A stretch of DNA of 64,000 nucleotides from Pedobacter steynii (GCF_001721645.1 NZ_CP017141.1:5518001-5582000), one strand, 5' to 3'. Numbered from the stretch's first letter, positions 17,899-26,873 are shown. A program made the numbers and translations. The notes: a model not told the origin generated them from the sequence alone.

Positions 17899-19287
17899 TC
17901 AATTCCAGCCGCCACCCAATGCGCGGTATAAATTTACGATCGCATGTAACTGCTGACTTTGGTCATTGATCCCTTTTAATTCAGCTGTTAACAGGTTTTG
18001 CTCCGCTGCAAGTACATCGGTGTAATTCGTATTTTTACTATTGTTCAACAATTCCTTATTGAATTCTACTGCCTGGGTCAGTGCTTTTAGTTGTTTATTG
18101 CGTTTTTCTGCCTTTTGGCTGGCATGTTCATAAGCAGATAAGGCATCTGAAACTTCCTGACTTGCCTTTAGAAGCGAGTATTCAAAAGTATAAAGTGCTT
18201 GCTGCTGCTTAGACTCTGCGGTGTTTAACCTCGCTTTATTAATTCCCTTATTTAGGATAGATTGAGTTAACCCTCCTGCGATATTTCCAAATAAACCAGT
18301 ACTGCTAAGCCAGTTACTCAAACTTAGGCTGGAAAAACCTCCGGCAGCTGTAATACTCAGAGAAGGATAGAAGTAGGTTCTTGCCACATTGCTGTTTTCA
18401 AACGCAGCCCTGAACTCATATTCTGCTTGCTGTACATCCGGGCGGTAAGCCAGGAGCTGAGCAGGGACTCCTGGTTTTAAATCATAGGATAATCGTTGCT
18501 GCGCTAAGGATGTTCTGCTAATTTTTGATGGTGATCTGGCCAGCAGAATACATAGTGCATGCTCCGTTTCTTTAATCTTCTGTTCCAGATCAGGAATGGC
18601 CAGCTCGGCTTCATAGTAATTGGCCTCACTTTGTACAACTGCCACGCCATTTAAAATGGAGCTTTCAAATAGTAACCTGATGGCTTCCGCATCCGCGGCC
18701 CTGTTTTGTGCTGTTTTTTGAGTGACGATCAATTGTTGATCCAGACTAAGCAGTTCAAAATAATGATTTGCAATATCCGCAATCAGCTGAGTTTGAACAG
18801 CCCGCTTTGTGGCATCACTGGCCAGGAGCGTTGCATAGGCCGCCCGCTTGGCACTGCTGAGTTTGCCCCAGATATTGAGCTCCCAGTTGGTGCTGATTCC
18901 AAGATCATATTGAGTGGAGTTGTCAATCATCCCAAAACCCTGAGGGAAGGCAAGTCTGCTTTGTTTTACAGATACATTCCCATTTACACCAGGCAGAAAG
19001 GCAGCTTTGCTCATTCTGAGATTGATTTTTGATTCGTTAATGCGCTCCACAGCAATCTTTAGGTTCAGGTTTGCGGCTAATCCTTGCCGGATCAGCTGAT
19101 TTAACGCAGTATCTGTAAATAGTTCGGACCATTTCATCGCAGCCATGCTGCTGGTATCTGTGTTGGTCACATCCCGGTAGCCTGAAGCCGGAGTAACTTC
19201 AGGTTTATGATAAGGTTTGGTAACTTTACATGAAGTCCATAATCCAATGGAAATCAATGAAAATATAAATATGTGAAGTGTTTTCAT
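17899..19287 (-). CDS. TolC/OprM-type outer membrane factor lipoprotein of an RND pump
   Basis: A 462-residue efflux outer membrane protein of the NodT/OprM type. The N-terminus is a lipoprotein signal with lipobox LWTSC (Cys 20), followed by the KPYHKPEV segment usual for the family and two repeated OEP domains made of long helices (for example the LNLKIAVERINESKINLRMSKAAF helix early, and the coiled C-terminal half). It forms the outer membrane duct that docks with the adaptor at 22465 and the permease at 19297. The gap to the permease gene is 9 bases, so the three genes form an operon. The exported substrate is unknown. Confidence 0.92.
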   Translation of the reverse strand: MKTLHIFIFSLISIGLWTSCKVTKPYHKPEVTPASGYRDVTNTDTSSMAAMKWSELFTDTALNQLIRQGLAANLNLKIAVERINESKINLRMSKAAFLPGVNGNVSVKQSRLAFPQGFGMIDNSTQYDLGISTNWELNIWGKLSSAKRAAYATLLASDATKRAVQTQLIADIANHYFELLSLDQQLIVTQKTAQNRAADAEAIRLLFESSILNGVAVVQSEANYYEAELAIPDLEQKIKETEHALCILLARSPSKISRTSLAQQRLSYDLKPGVPAQLLAYRPDVQQAEYEFRAAFENSNVARTYFYPSLSITAAGGFSSLSLSNWLSSTGLFGNIAGGLTQSILNKGINKARLNTAESKQQQALYTFEYSLLKASQEVSDALSAYEHASQKAEKRNKQLKALTQAVEFNKELLNNSKNTNYTDVLAAEQNLLTAELKGINDQSQQLHAIVNLYRALGGGWN

Positions 19288-19296
19288 GATAGTAAC

Positions 19297-22200
19297 TTAA
19301 ATGATTTCTGGTAATGGGCGTGGAGCATGATTTGGTGTGGGGATACCTGAGACTTTTTCATGTGCGGATTGGAAAATAATGAACAAAACCGGAATAACAA
19401 ATACACCAAACAGGGTGCCGATGAGCATTCCTCCAACCGCTGCAGTACCGATGGAGCGATTGCTGAGTGCCCCCGCACCGGTTGCCATCATTAAAGGAAC
19501 AAGGCCGAATATAAAGGCAAATGAAGTCATCAGAATCGGCCTTAACCTTGCTTTTGCACCATAGATGGCAGATTGCACAATGCTTCTGCCGCTTAGTCGG
19601 TGCATCAATGCAAACTCGACAATCAAAATGGCATTCTTGGCCAACAATCCAATCAGCATAATTAAACTGATCTGAAGAAAAATATTGTTGTCGATATTAA
19701 AGAGATTGGCGAAAATAAATGCACCGGCCAATCCGATTGGCAATGACAGCAGAACGGAAAATGGCAGAATGTAGCTTTTGTATTGAGCGCTCAACAGGAA
19801 ATAGATGAAGACCAGACAAAGGGCAAAGATCATGACAGTCTGACTCCCGCTGGATAACTCTTCCCTGGTTAAGCCGGAAAACTCATAGGTATAACCTCGG
19901 CTTAAAGTCTGGGCAGCAACTTCTTCTATTGCCTTAATTGCATCTCCGGAACTATAACCTTTATTTGGTGAGCCCGTTACAGTAGTTGAGGTGAACAAAT
20001 TAAACCGGTTAATAAACTCCGGACCATAGGTCTTTTTTAACGTAACAAATTCAGAAATGGGAGCCATAGCGCCCTGATCTGTTCTGACATACACTTTGTT
20101 GATATCCGCTTCCTTTTCTCTGAAATCGGGATGGCTTTGCATCATCACCCGGTACTGTTTTCCAAACTTATTAAAGTCTGAGGCATAGACCCCTCCGAAA
20201 TAACCCTGCAAGGTATTCAGTACAGCGTTCACACTTACCCCGGCATCTTTGCACTTCTCTACATTTACGTTCACCTCCAGTTCCGGGAATCCGATGTTAA
20301 ATGGACTTGTGGCATACATAATCTCCGGACGCTGGTTAATGGCAGCCATAAATTTACCGATGGATTTGGCAAATTCCTTGTAATCGCCCCCGGTTCTGTC
20401 CTGTAACTGAACTTCGAAACCATTGTTATTTCCAAATCCCTGTAGGGTCGGGGCGGCAAAGAAAATTACTTTAGCTCCTTTGATATGTGCCGTTTTAGCA
20501 AACAATTGATTTACTACAGCGCTAACGTCCTGATTTTTCCCTTTTCTTTCTTTCCATGGTTTCAGACGTATAAACAAAGCCCCGTAAGAGCCTCCAAACC
20601 CATTGATAAGGTCCATTCCCGCCAGTCTGGAGGAAAGTTCCACTTCCGGGATACTTCTGGCAATACTGTCTACCTGATTGGTGATCTCCTCTGTTCTCTC
20701 CAGTGTAGCCGAGGGGGGCAGGATGACGTCTCCATAAATAGCACCACCATCTTCATTTGGTACAAATCCGGTTGGTGTAGTTCTTAACAGCGTATAAAAA
20801 ATAAAGCCAAATAGTAGAATCCCGATAATTGAAATCCACTTTCTGCGGATCAGGAAACGCACAGCACGCATGTATTTCCCGGTTACAGCATCGAAGGCCG
20901 TATTAAACCCTGCATAGAAAGCAGGCAAAAATCCTTTGGGCTGATGTTCCTCACCAGGCTGATGCGGCTTTAAAAAGATGGCACAAAGTGCCGGACTTAG
21001 GGTCAGCGCATTCACGGCAGAAATGACAATCGCCACTGCAAGCGTCAAACCAAATTGTTTGTAAAATACACCTGCTGAGCCAGTGATGAAGGTTACAGGA
21101 ACAAATACAGCCGACATAATCAGAGTGATGGACACAATAGCCCCGCTAATTTCACTCATGGCGTGAATCGTTGCTTTTTTAGCCGATTTGGCACCCTGAT
21201 CCAACTTGGCATGAACGGCCTCAACCACTACAATAGCATCATCCACCACAATTCCAATCGCCAGAACGAGTGCAAATAAAGTCAGCAGATTGATGGTGAA
21301 GCCAAAGAGTTTCAGGAAAAAAAACGTACCAATGATAGCTACCGGAACTGCAATGGCCGGAATAAGGGTAGACCTGAAATCCTGAAGAAAGATAAATACG
21401 ACAATAAAAACAAGGATAAAAGCTTCTACAATGGTATAGATTACTTTTTCTATTGAGGCATCCAAAAACTCGTTGGCATTTAGAAAGGTATGATATTCTA
21501 CTCCGGGAGGGAAATCTTTACTTGCTTCTTTCAGAATGTTTTCACAAGCGATGATTAGTTCTCTCGCGTTGGACCCTGAAGATTGACTTATCGCTCCTCC
21601 GGAAGATACCTTTCCCTGAGTCACCAGGGAGGTGGTGTAATCAAGCGCGCCGAATTCAATTTTTGCGACATCCTTCAATCGGATCAGACCGCCCTGGCGG
21701 GCGCTGCGAAGCACGATATTTTCGAACTGCATCTCCTCATCCAGTCTGCCGGTGTATTTTAATGCATATTGAACGGACTGCCTGCTATTTTCACCTATCT
21801 TGCCCGGGGCAGCTTCAATATTCTGCTCTTTTAATGCGGCTATTACATCATCTGGTACCATTCCATGATTGGCCATAGCATCTGGCTTAAGCCAGATTCT
21901 CATGGAATACTCCTGATTTCCATAAATGACAGCCTCACCAACACCTTCTACACGTTTCATCTGGGGCATGATATTAATTCTCAGGTAATTGTCCAGGAAC
22001 TTTTGATCATAGGCCTTGTCTTTACTATATATCAGGAAGCTGAAAGCAGTACTACTCAGCTTCTTGCTGGTGGTAATGCCAGCCTTAATTACTTCATTTG
22101 GAAGTAAACTGGTTGCTTTTGTCACCCTGTTCTGAACATTTACTGCGGCCTGATCAGGATCAGTTCCCTGCTTAAAGAAAATAGTAATGGTTGCACTTCC

Positions 22201-22455
22201 GTTATTGCTGGCTGTGGAAGTCATATAGGTCATATTTTCAACACCATTGATCTGCTCTTCAAGTGGTACAATAACACTTTTCATGACTACATCCGCATTG
22301 GCACCCTGATAAGCAGCAGTCACGGCAACTGTTGGAGGAGCAATTTCAGGATATTGAGATACGGGTAGGGATAGGAGGCCGAGAAGCCCCAGAATAACGA
22401 TAATGACCGATATGACTGTCGACAGTACCGGGTTTTCAATAAATTTTTTTAACAT
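19297..22455 (-). CDS. RND efflux permease, hydrophobe/amphiphile (AcrB/MexB) type
   Basis: A 1052-residue inner membrane transporter of normal length for the HAE1 family. It begins MLKKFIENPVLSTVIS and shows the duplicated 6-helix organisation with two large periplasmic loops. The proton-relay residues are visible: the Asp-Asp pair in VDDAIVVVEA of helix 4 and the Lys in LAKNAILIVEFA of helix 10. It pumps drugs or other amphiphilic compounds out using the proton gradient. It sits between its adaptor (10 bases upstream) and its outer membrane factor. Specificity cannot be read from sequence alone. Confidence 0.95.
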   Translation of the reverse strand: MLKKFIENPVLSTVISVIIVILGLLGLLSLPVSQYPEIAPPTVAVTAAYQGANADVVMKSVIVPLEEQINGVENMTYMTSTASNNGSATITIFFKQGTDPDQAAVNVQNRVTKATSLLPNEVIKAGITTSKKLSSTAFSFLIYSKDKAYDQKFLDNYLRINIMPQMKRVEGVGEAVIYGNQEYSMRIWLKPDAMANHGMVPDDVIAALKEQNIEAAPGKIGENSRQSVQYALKYTGRLDEEMQFENIVLRSARQGGLIRLKDVAKIEFGALDYTTSLVTQGKVSSGGAISQSSGSNARELIIACENILKEASKDFPPGVEYHTFLNANEFLDASIEKVIYTIVEAFILVFIVVFIFLQDFRSTLIPAIAVPVAIIGTFFFLKLFGFTINLLTLFALVLAIGIVVDDAIVVVEAVHAKLDQGAKSAKKATIHAMSEISGAIVSITLIMSAVFVPVTFITGSAGVFYKQFGLTLAVAIVISAVNALTLSPALCAIFLKPHQPGEEHQPKGFLPAFYAGFNTAFDAVTGKYMRAVRFLIRRKWISIIGILLFGFIFYTLLRTTPTGFVPNEDGGAIYGDVILPPSATLERTEEITNQVDSIARSIPEVELSSRLAGMDLINGFGGSYGALFIRLKPWKERKGKNQDVSAVVNQLFAKTAHIKGAKVIFFAAPTLQGFGNNNGFEVQLQDRTGGDYKEFAKSIGKFMAAINQRPEIMYATSPFNIGFPELEVNVNVEKCKDAGVSVNAVLNTLQGYFGGVYASDFNKFGKQYRVMMQSHPDFREKEADINKVYVRTDQGAMAPISEFVTLKKTYGPEFINRFNLFTSTTVTGSPNKGYSSGDAIKAIEEVAAQTLSRGYTYEFSGLTREELSSGSQTVMIFALCLVFIYFLLSAQYKSYILPFSVLLSLPIGLAGAFIFANLFNIDNNIFLQISLIMLIGLLAKNAILIVEFALMHRLSGRSIVQSAIYGAKARLRPILMTSFAFIFGLVPLMMATGAGALSNRSIGTAAVGGMLIGTLFGVFVIPVLFIIFQSAHEKVSGIPTPNHAPRPLPEII

Positions 22456-22464
22456 ATCTTTTTT

Positions 22465-23592
22465 TTATTTCGATGAGGATGGTGTCGCTTTAATTTTCAT
22501 TCCATCCTTTAAATTACCCAGGCCTTCAGTCACGATCTTGTCTCCGGATTTTACTCCGCTTATCACTACATAATCCTTTTCTGTTACGGCATCCATGACC
22601 TCAACAGCGGTATTGTGAACTGTATTTGTTGCATCTACGCTAAACACAAAGTGTTTGCCCTGTAACTCGAAAGTTGAACTTTTAGGCACAAGTATTGCCT
22701 CATTGATTGTGGTAGGTATACTTAAAACTGCACTTGCACCACTCCAGAGCTTTGATTCAGGATTGGGAAATACGGCTTTAAAGTTTGCAGCCCCGGTATT
22801 AGCATTTAGAACCCCGCTTAAGGTTTCAATTTTTCCTTTTACCGGGTACCGAGTCCCGTCAGCAAGAGTTAGTGATACTTCAGGCATGTTCCTGAATTTA
22901 TCATTTACCCTTTGTCCATCATATTTGCGGAGAAATGAAGCGAGTTGTTGCTGGCTTAATGAAAAGTAGGCATAGATCTGTCTGGTGTTAGCTACTGTAG
23001 TCAATGCTGAAGCAGAGGTACTGCTCACAAGGCTCCCGATTTTGTAAGGAAGGCTGCCTACAACACCTGCTATCGGACTTACAATATGAGTATAGGCGAG
23101 TTTTGACCGGGCCGAAGATAAATCTGCCTTTGCCTGATTCAATTCAGCTCTTTTTACCCTTTCCACATTTTTAGCCGAGGTCAACTCAAAAGAATTGACA
23201 ATTTTTCTATCCACCAGTACTTTTGTTCGCTGACTTTGGATAGTTGCTGTTTCCAGATTGGCCTCGGCGGCAATTACTGCTGCCTGTCTGCTGTTTACTT
23301 CCTGCTGATAACTATTGGCGTCGATTTTAAATAAGGGCTGACCTTTACGTACCTGAGCGCCTTCATTCACATAGACCTGTTCGATATACCCATCTACTTT
23401 CGATCGGATTTCCACCGTCTGTTCCCCCTGTAAAGTGGCGGGATATTCTACAGAAAGCGCTGTTTTGCGCGCTTCCAGTAATAATGTTGGGAATTCCTGA
23501 ACTTCTTCTTGTTGCCCTTGATTCTGGTTGGGTTTACAAGCGGTCATAAGGATGCTTAGTAAAAGCGGGTATAATAATACTTCTGTTTTCAT
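22465..23592 (-). CDS. RND periplasmic adaptor (membrane fusion) lipoprotein
   Basis: A 375-residue HlyD/AcrA-type adaptor. It starts with a lipoprotein signal with lipobox LMTAC (Cys 19), followed by the biotinyl-lipoyl-like half motif (VEIRSKVDGYIEQVYVNEGAQVRKG), a helical hairpin (about 90-160), a second lipoyl half (AYTHIVSPIAGVVG) and beta-barrel domains. It joins the permease to the outer membrane factor. The start codon ATG directly follows the TAA stop of the DUF2480 gene (TAAATG), so translation of the two is probably coupled, which links the DUF2480 protein to this pump. Confidence 0.93.
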   Translation of the reverse strand: MKTEVLLYPLLLSILMTACKPNQNQGQQEEVQEFPTLLLEARKTALSVEYPATLQGEQTVEIRSKVDGYIEQVYVNEGAQVRKGQPLFKIDANSYQQEVNSRQAAVIAAEANLETATIQSQRTKVLVDRKIVNSFELTSAKNVERVKRAELNQAKADLSSARSKLAYTHIVSPIAGVVGSLPYKIGSLVSSTSASALTTVANTRQIYAYFSLSQQQLASFLRKYDGQRVNDKFRNMPEVSLTLADGTRYPVKGKIETLSGVLNANTGAANFKAVFPNPESKLWSGASAVLSIPTTINEAILVPKSSTFELQGKHFVFSVDATNTVHNTAVEVMDAVTEKDYVVISGVKSGDKIVTEGLGNLKDGMKIKATPSSSK

Positions 23593-24102
23593 TTATATGT
23601 TCTTTTTTCTTTTATAAATCATTAAGGGGGAACCGGCCTCACCCCACATCAGGCTTTGTACCTGCTCCATTAATCTTCCTGTTGCGGCTACATAAAGGGT
23701 TTCGGGTACATCTGACCTTGCTTTAAGGACTACTTTCCGGTCTTTGTAGAGCTGGTAGTCTATAGTCATTATTCTTCGCATCCAGATGAGCTGCTGATGG
23801 TCCTGCTCGTTTCCAAAGCAGACAAAAGCAGCGTGAGGCTGAAGGAGGGAACTGATAAATACATAAGCCCAATAAGGAACTATGGCATCATTGGAGCAGT
23901 AAAGGACTACTTCCTTGTCCCGATATTGATGCCAGTCTACAAGTCCCATTTCTGCCCTGAATAATTTTTCCTGCAACAGGTAACCATGGAAGAGATAAGG
24001 CACCATGTCAAATACCTGGTATTCGCCATTAGCCGGTTTATACAACAGGAGGTCCAGTGTCAGGATTCCTGACTGTTCTACTTTATTGATAATCGTATCC
24101 AT
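23593..24102 (-). CDS. DUF2480 family protein
   Basis: A 169-residue protein recognised as DUF2480 by its start (IINKVEQSGILTLDL), the central VFDMVPYLFHGYLLQEKLFRAEM segment and DWHQYRDKEVVLYCSNDAIVPYWAYVF. It has no signal or membrane helix and is probably cytoplasmic. In many Bacteroidota this family is found close to suf iron-sulfur assembly genes (from memory); here it is the second ORF of a transcript facing a SufR-like regulator, and its stop codon abuts the adaptor gene of the RND pump. Biochemical function is unknown. Its position at the head of an efflux operon is unusual. Confidence 0.8.
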   Translation of the reverse strand: MDTIINKVEQSGILTLDLLLYKPANGEYQVFDMVPYLFHGYLLQEKLFRAEMGLVDWHQYRDKEVVLYCSNDAIVPYWAYVFISSLLQPHAAFVCFGNEQDHQQLIWMRRIMTIDYQLYKDRKVVLKARSDVPETLYVAATGRLMEQVQSLMWGEAGSPLMIYKRKKNI

Positions 24103-24258
24103 TAAAAGATGTTTTCGTTGTGCTGATTTTTATGGTTTAATCACTGATTTTTGGGCATAAGAATCCCGATCCGGCTAAAATCCCTTGCAGGAAACCGAAT
24201 AATTAAATGGGAGAACCTCAACAATGCTCCCTGTTTGTATAGAGTTGGAAAAAGCTGA

Positions 24259-24387
24259 CTAAGTCAGGTTGTCTGCCTTGGGTGTACGTTTAAAGAGTAC
24301 GTTCCAATAGGGAATAAGGTATACGGGAAGGGTTCCGGCAGCAGCAAAAGGGAAGGTGCTTATGTTTTTTTGTACTTTGGTTGGCAT
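24259..24387 (-). CDS. Candidate 42-residue small protein heading the efflux transcript
   Basis: An ATG at 24387-24385 opens a 42-codon frame ending at TAG 24261-24259. The product has a charged start (MPTKVQKN), a hydrophobic proline-rich middle (FPFAAAGTLPVYLIPYW) and a basic tail (LFKRTPKADN), which could be one membrane-inserted segment or a leader peptide. A minus-strand -7 element TAACTTTG at 24452-24459 predicts a start site near 24445, making this the first ORF of the transcript. The 156 bases between it and the DUF2480 gene show no further ORF. I recognise no family; coding status is supported only by position and sensible composition. Confidence 0.4.
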   Translation of the reverse strand: MPTKVQKNISTFPFAAAGTLPVYLIPYWNVLFKRTPKADNLT

Positions 24388-24451
24388 AATCCTTTGTTTA
24401 ATACGTAAATAAATTTTGATCCATATGAGTTTTCAGCCATTAATATTGAGG

Positions 24452-24468
24452 CAAAGTTAGTATTTTTG
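24452..24468. promoter_or_regulatory. Back-to-back divergent -7 promoter elements
   Basis: TATTTTTG at 24461-24468 (plus strand) and TAACTTTG at 24452-24459 (minus strand) both fit the Bacteroidota -7 consensus TAnnTTTG exactly. The plus element would drive the SufR-like gene (ATG 24504). The minus element has a TTG at 24480-24478, 18 bases away, as a -33 candidate, and would drive the small ORF, DUF2480 and efflux genes. The two elements are one base apart, so polymerase binding should be mutually exclusive. Confidence 0.5.
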
Positions 24469-24470
24469 TC

Positions 24471-24498
24471 AATAAAACAACTGATAGCTTGTTTTATT
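24471..24498. promoter_or_regulatory. Perfect 10-base inverted repeat, likely operator of the SufR-like regulator
   Basis: AATAAAACAA (24471-24480), spacer CTGATAGC, TTGTTTTATT (24489-24498): a perfect 10-base inverted repeat. It lies just downstream of the plus-strand -7 element, five bases before the regulator's ATG, and overlaps the candidate -33 of the divergent promoter. The centre reads CAAC-N6-CTTG, one base from the CAAC-N6-GTTG site known for cyanobacterial SufR. Confidence 0.6.
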
Positions 24499-24503
24499 AG
24501 ATT

Positions 24504-25121
24504 ATGAAGACAAACAGATTTTTAATGTTATTGAAGACCAGGGGCGGACTAACCGCTGCTTCGGTTGCGCAGGAGCTTGGAATAACTAATGAAGGTGCAA
24601 GGTTACAGCTGTTAAAATTTGTGGAAGAAGGTTTGGTGAGCGCTTCTAACGAATCAACAGGAGTAGGACGGCCAAAACAAATCTTCAGCCTGACCCCACA
24701 GGGGAATTCTAAATTTCCGGATACCCATGCGGAACTTACAGTGAAACTGATCAACCTGATGAGGGATACCTTAGGAGAGGATGCGCTAAAAGCGGTAATG
24801 GATGCAGGAGAGGTATTTGGTAAAGATCGTTATATGAAAGAACTGGAGCCCTTCTCCAATCTCGAAGAACGGATTGCCGGCTTGACCGAAATCAGAACCA
24901 GGGAAGGTTATATGGCGGAGTATACCAAAGATGAAGCCGGATATCTCCTGATCGAGAATCATTGTCCGATCTGTGCAGCAGCAAAATCCTGTCAGGGTTT
25001 TTGTACCGGAGAACTGAATATTTTTAAACAGGTACTCGGCAGTAAGGTCGAGATCAGCAGAATCGACCATATCCTAAGTGGAGACCGCCGATGTGCTTAC
25101 AGAATCGCAGAAACTCAGTAA
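24504..25121 (+). CDS. SufR-like winged-helix regulator with a cysteine cluster
   Basis: A 205-residue regulator. The N-terminal winged helix (about 1-70) contains LTAASVAQELGITNEGARLQLLKFVEEGLV, and the wing ends VGRPKQIFSLTPQG, as in SufR/ArsR-related proteins. The C-terminal half carries cysteines at about 154, 157, 163, 167 and 197, in the order NHCPIC...SCQGFC...DRRCAY. This resembles the Fe-S-ligating region of SufR regulators, followed by the HILSGD stretch also typical there. It probably senses Fe-S cluster or redox state and represses from the inverted repeat directly before its start. Target genes may include the divergent DUF2480/efflux operon. Confidence 0.75.
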   Translation: MKTNRFLMLLKTRGGLTAASVAQELGITNEGARLQLLKFVEEGLVSASNESTGVGRPKQIFSLTPQGNSKFPDTHAELTVKLINLMRDTLGEDALKAVMDAGEVFGKDRYMKELEPFSNLEERIAGLTEIRTREGYMAEYTKDEAGYLLIENHCPICAAAKSCQGFCTGELNIFKQVLGSKVEISRIDHILSGDRRCAYRIAETQ

Positions 25122-25138
25122 AGATTTTAGGTAAACAC

Positions 25139-25891
25139 ATGAATTATTTAAAATACCTGGAAAGGATAAAGTATAAGGGAGATCTCAACCCCTCAATCAT
25201 TTTGCTCAACAACCTGCAGCATTTACACCTGCTTCATATTCCTTTTGAAAATCTGGACATTCATCAGGGGCTGGAAATAAAAATGGAAAATGCCTTTGAT
25301 AAAATTGTGGAAAGGGGAAGAGGTGGTTTCTGTTACGAACTCAACGGGACTTTTTTCGGCCTGTTAACCTACCTGGGCTTTAAAGCGAAATTAATCTCAG
25401 GAAGGGTCGGCAATAAGGATAAGGGCTTCGGGGCTGAGTTTGATCATATGGCCATTGTAGTGGAAATAGATGATGACGCCTATCTGGTAGACGTGGGATT
25501 CGGCGACTTTAGCGCGCAGCCTTTAAGAATCTGCCTGAATATTGTACAAGAAGATCGTTATGGTGACTTTCTGATCGAAAAATATGACGATACCTATCTG
25601 GTGGTTAAAAAGCGGAAAGATCATGACTTTTTGCCTGAATATATTTTTACTGAAATTCCCAGAATCCCGGCAAATTTCAGGGAGATGTGCGTTTATCATC
25701 AGAGCAGTGAAAAATCCAACTTTACCAGGAATAAAATCTGTTCTGTCGCGCTTGAAAACGGGAGAATCACGATTACCGGCGAACGCCTGAAAATCAGGAA
25801 AGGAGAGCAGGTTATAGAAAAGGTATTTGCTGATGAAACGGAATTTCATAACCAGCTTCGAAAATATTTTAATATTGTACTGGGTACATAG
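25139..25891 (+). CDS. Arylamine N-acetyltransferase
   Basis: A 250-residue NAT-family enzyme that moves an acetyl group from acetyl-CoA to arylamines or arylhydrazines. The Cys-His-Asp triad is in place: C65 in GRGGFCYELN, H103 in EFDHMAIVV and D118 in LVDVGFGD. I start it at ATG 25139 (MNYLKYLERIKYKG), which gives the usual family N-terminus; an ATG at 25091 lies inside the regulator gene and would add 16 non-family residues. It begins 17 bases after the SufR-like gene and may be co-transcribed with it, in keeping with a detoxification theme opposite an efflux pump. Confidence 0.9.
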   Translation: MNYLKYLERIKYKGDLNPSIILLNNLQHLHLLHIPFENLDIHQGLEIKMENAFDKIVERGRGGFCYELNGTFFGLLTYLGFKAKLISGRVGNKDKGFGAEFDHMAIVVEIDDDAYLVDVGFGDFSAQPLRICLNIVQEDRYGDFLIEKYDDTYLVVKKRKDHDFLPEYIFTEIPRIPANFREMCVYHQSSEKSNFTRNKICSVALENGRITITGERLKIRKGEQVIEKVFADETEFHNQLRKYFNIVLGT

Positions 25892-25937
25892 GGATTTCCT
25901 TAGGCAGGTTTTGCAATTGGTTTTCTCTTGCTGGTTT

Positions 25938-25953
25938 ACGCCAACGATTGCGT
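25938..25953. promoter_or_regulatory. LacI-type operator candidate upstream of the DUF4350-like gene
   Basis: ACGCCAACGATTGCGT, extended to the 6-base inverted repeat TTACGC...GCGTAA (25936-25955) with a central CG, as in LacI-family operators. It matches the site at 55144-55159 (ACGCAAACGTTATCGT) at 12 of 16 positions, and its right half recurs at 26866-26873. Confidence 0.4.
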
Positions 25954-26057
25954 AATTTTTTCCGGTTCATTTGTTTCATTACCTCGCAAATCTTTGTAGA
26001 CTTGTATCAGGCCCTTATAGCGGCCAACCAAATATTCAAATGAACTAATTCCAGGAT

Positions 26058-26864
26058 ATGAACAAAAGTTCCATTTTCCCTATTCTGTTTACCTTGTTTA
26101 CAACCCCGGCCTTCCATACCCAGGCACAAAACCCTCAATCTGATAAACCCATCGTAATTCTGGATTCTTATTTTAATCATGAAGTCAGGAAGGATGCAAA
26201 CGGCATCGAAACGCCCTGGCATTACAAATGGGAGGAAAATTCGGGAGTCGGCTTTTCTTTGTTTTCAGGCGTATTTAACGATAAAGGATTTATAACAAAG
26301 ACGCTAACTGCTGCGCCATCAGAAGACAACCTGAAACAAGCTTCGGTATACATTATCGTTGATCCGGATACAGAAAAGGAAAGTCCAAATCCCAACTTTT
26401 TAGCTGAAAAAGACATCCAGGCGATTGGCACCTGGTTGAAATCCGGTGGTGTATTGCTGCTGATGGCAAACGATACAGGGAATGCGGAACTGGAACATTT
26501 GAACCGACTTGCAAAAAGATTTGGTATACAATTCAACTCAAACAGTAAAGGTAGGGTGGTCAAAAATCAGTTTGAAATGGGGCGGGTAGATGTTGGCCCT
26601 GGAAATGGGATCTTTAAAAACGCAAAACAGCTGTTTATCAAAGAATACAGTACACTTCATTTAAGCGGAAAGGCCCAATCTATTCTGAAGGATAAAGACG
26701 GAGATGAGGTGATGGCAATTGCAAAGTATGGTAAGGGAGCTGTGTTTGCCATTGGAGATCCCTGGCTTTATAATGAATATGTAGATGGAAAGAAGCTTCC
26801 AGCTGCTTTTGATAATTTAAATGCAGCCAAGGACCTGGTCGACTGGATCAGGAGTTGTCTATAA
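26058..26864 (+). CDS. Secreted DUF4350-like protein
   Basis: A 268-residue protein with a signal peptide (about 1-24, ending TQAQ). The mature part begins IVILDSYFNHE and contains WHYKWEENSGVGFSLF, a segment IQAIGTWLKSGGVLLLMAND (broken here for clarity after residue 20 or so) and AIAKYGKGAVFAIGDPWLYNEY, a layout like the DUF4350 / class I glutamine-amidotransferase-like fold. Similar domains occur with unsaturated rhamnogalacturonyl hydrolases in Bacteroidota, which fits its place just upstream of uronate catabolism. No catalytic Cys or His is evident, so a binding role is as likely as catalysis. Candidate LacI-type operators lie before it and over its stop codon. Confidence 0.6.
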   Translation: MNKSSIFPILFTLFTTPAFHTQAQNPQSDKPIVILDSYFNHEVRKDANGIETPWHYKWEENSGVGFSLFSGVFNDKGFITKTLTAAPSEDNLKQASVYIIVDPDTEKESPNPNFLAEKDIQAIGTWLKSGGVLLLMANDTGNAELEHLNRLAKRFGIQFNSNSKGRVVKNQFEMGRVDVGPGNGIFKNAKQLFIKEYSTLHLSGKAQSILKDKDGDEVMAIAKYGKGAVFAIGDPWLYNEYVDGKKLPAAFDNLNAAKDLVDWIRSCL

Positions 26865-26873
26865 CGATTGCGC
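26858..26873. promoter_or_regulatory. LacI-type operator half-site upstream of uxaC
   Basis: TCTATAACGATTGCGC overlaps the stop codon of the preceding gene, about 115 bases before the uxaC start. The right half GATTGCGC matches the half-site at 25946-25953 at 7 of 8 positions; the left half is poor. It is the best operator candidate for the uronate genes. Confidence 0.3.

Larger units (their letters stand above)
24103..24503. other. Intergenic region between the efflux operon and the SufR-like gene
   Basis: This 401-base gap holds the candidate small ORF (24259-24387), two divergent -7 elements and a 28-base operator-like inverted repeat, listed separately. The part from 24103 to 24258 shows neither a convincing ORF nor a strong hairpin. 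Confidence 0.5.
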
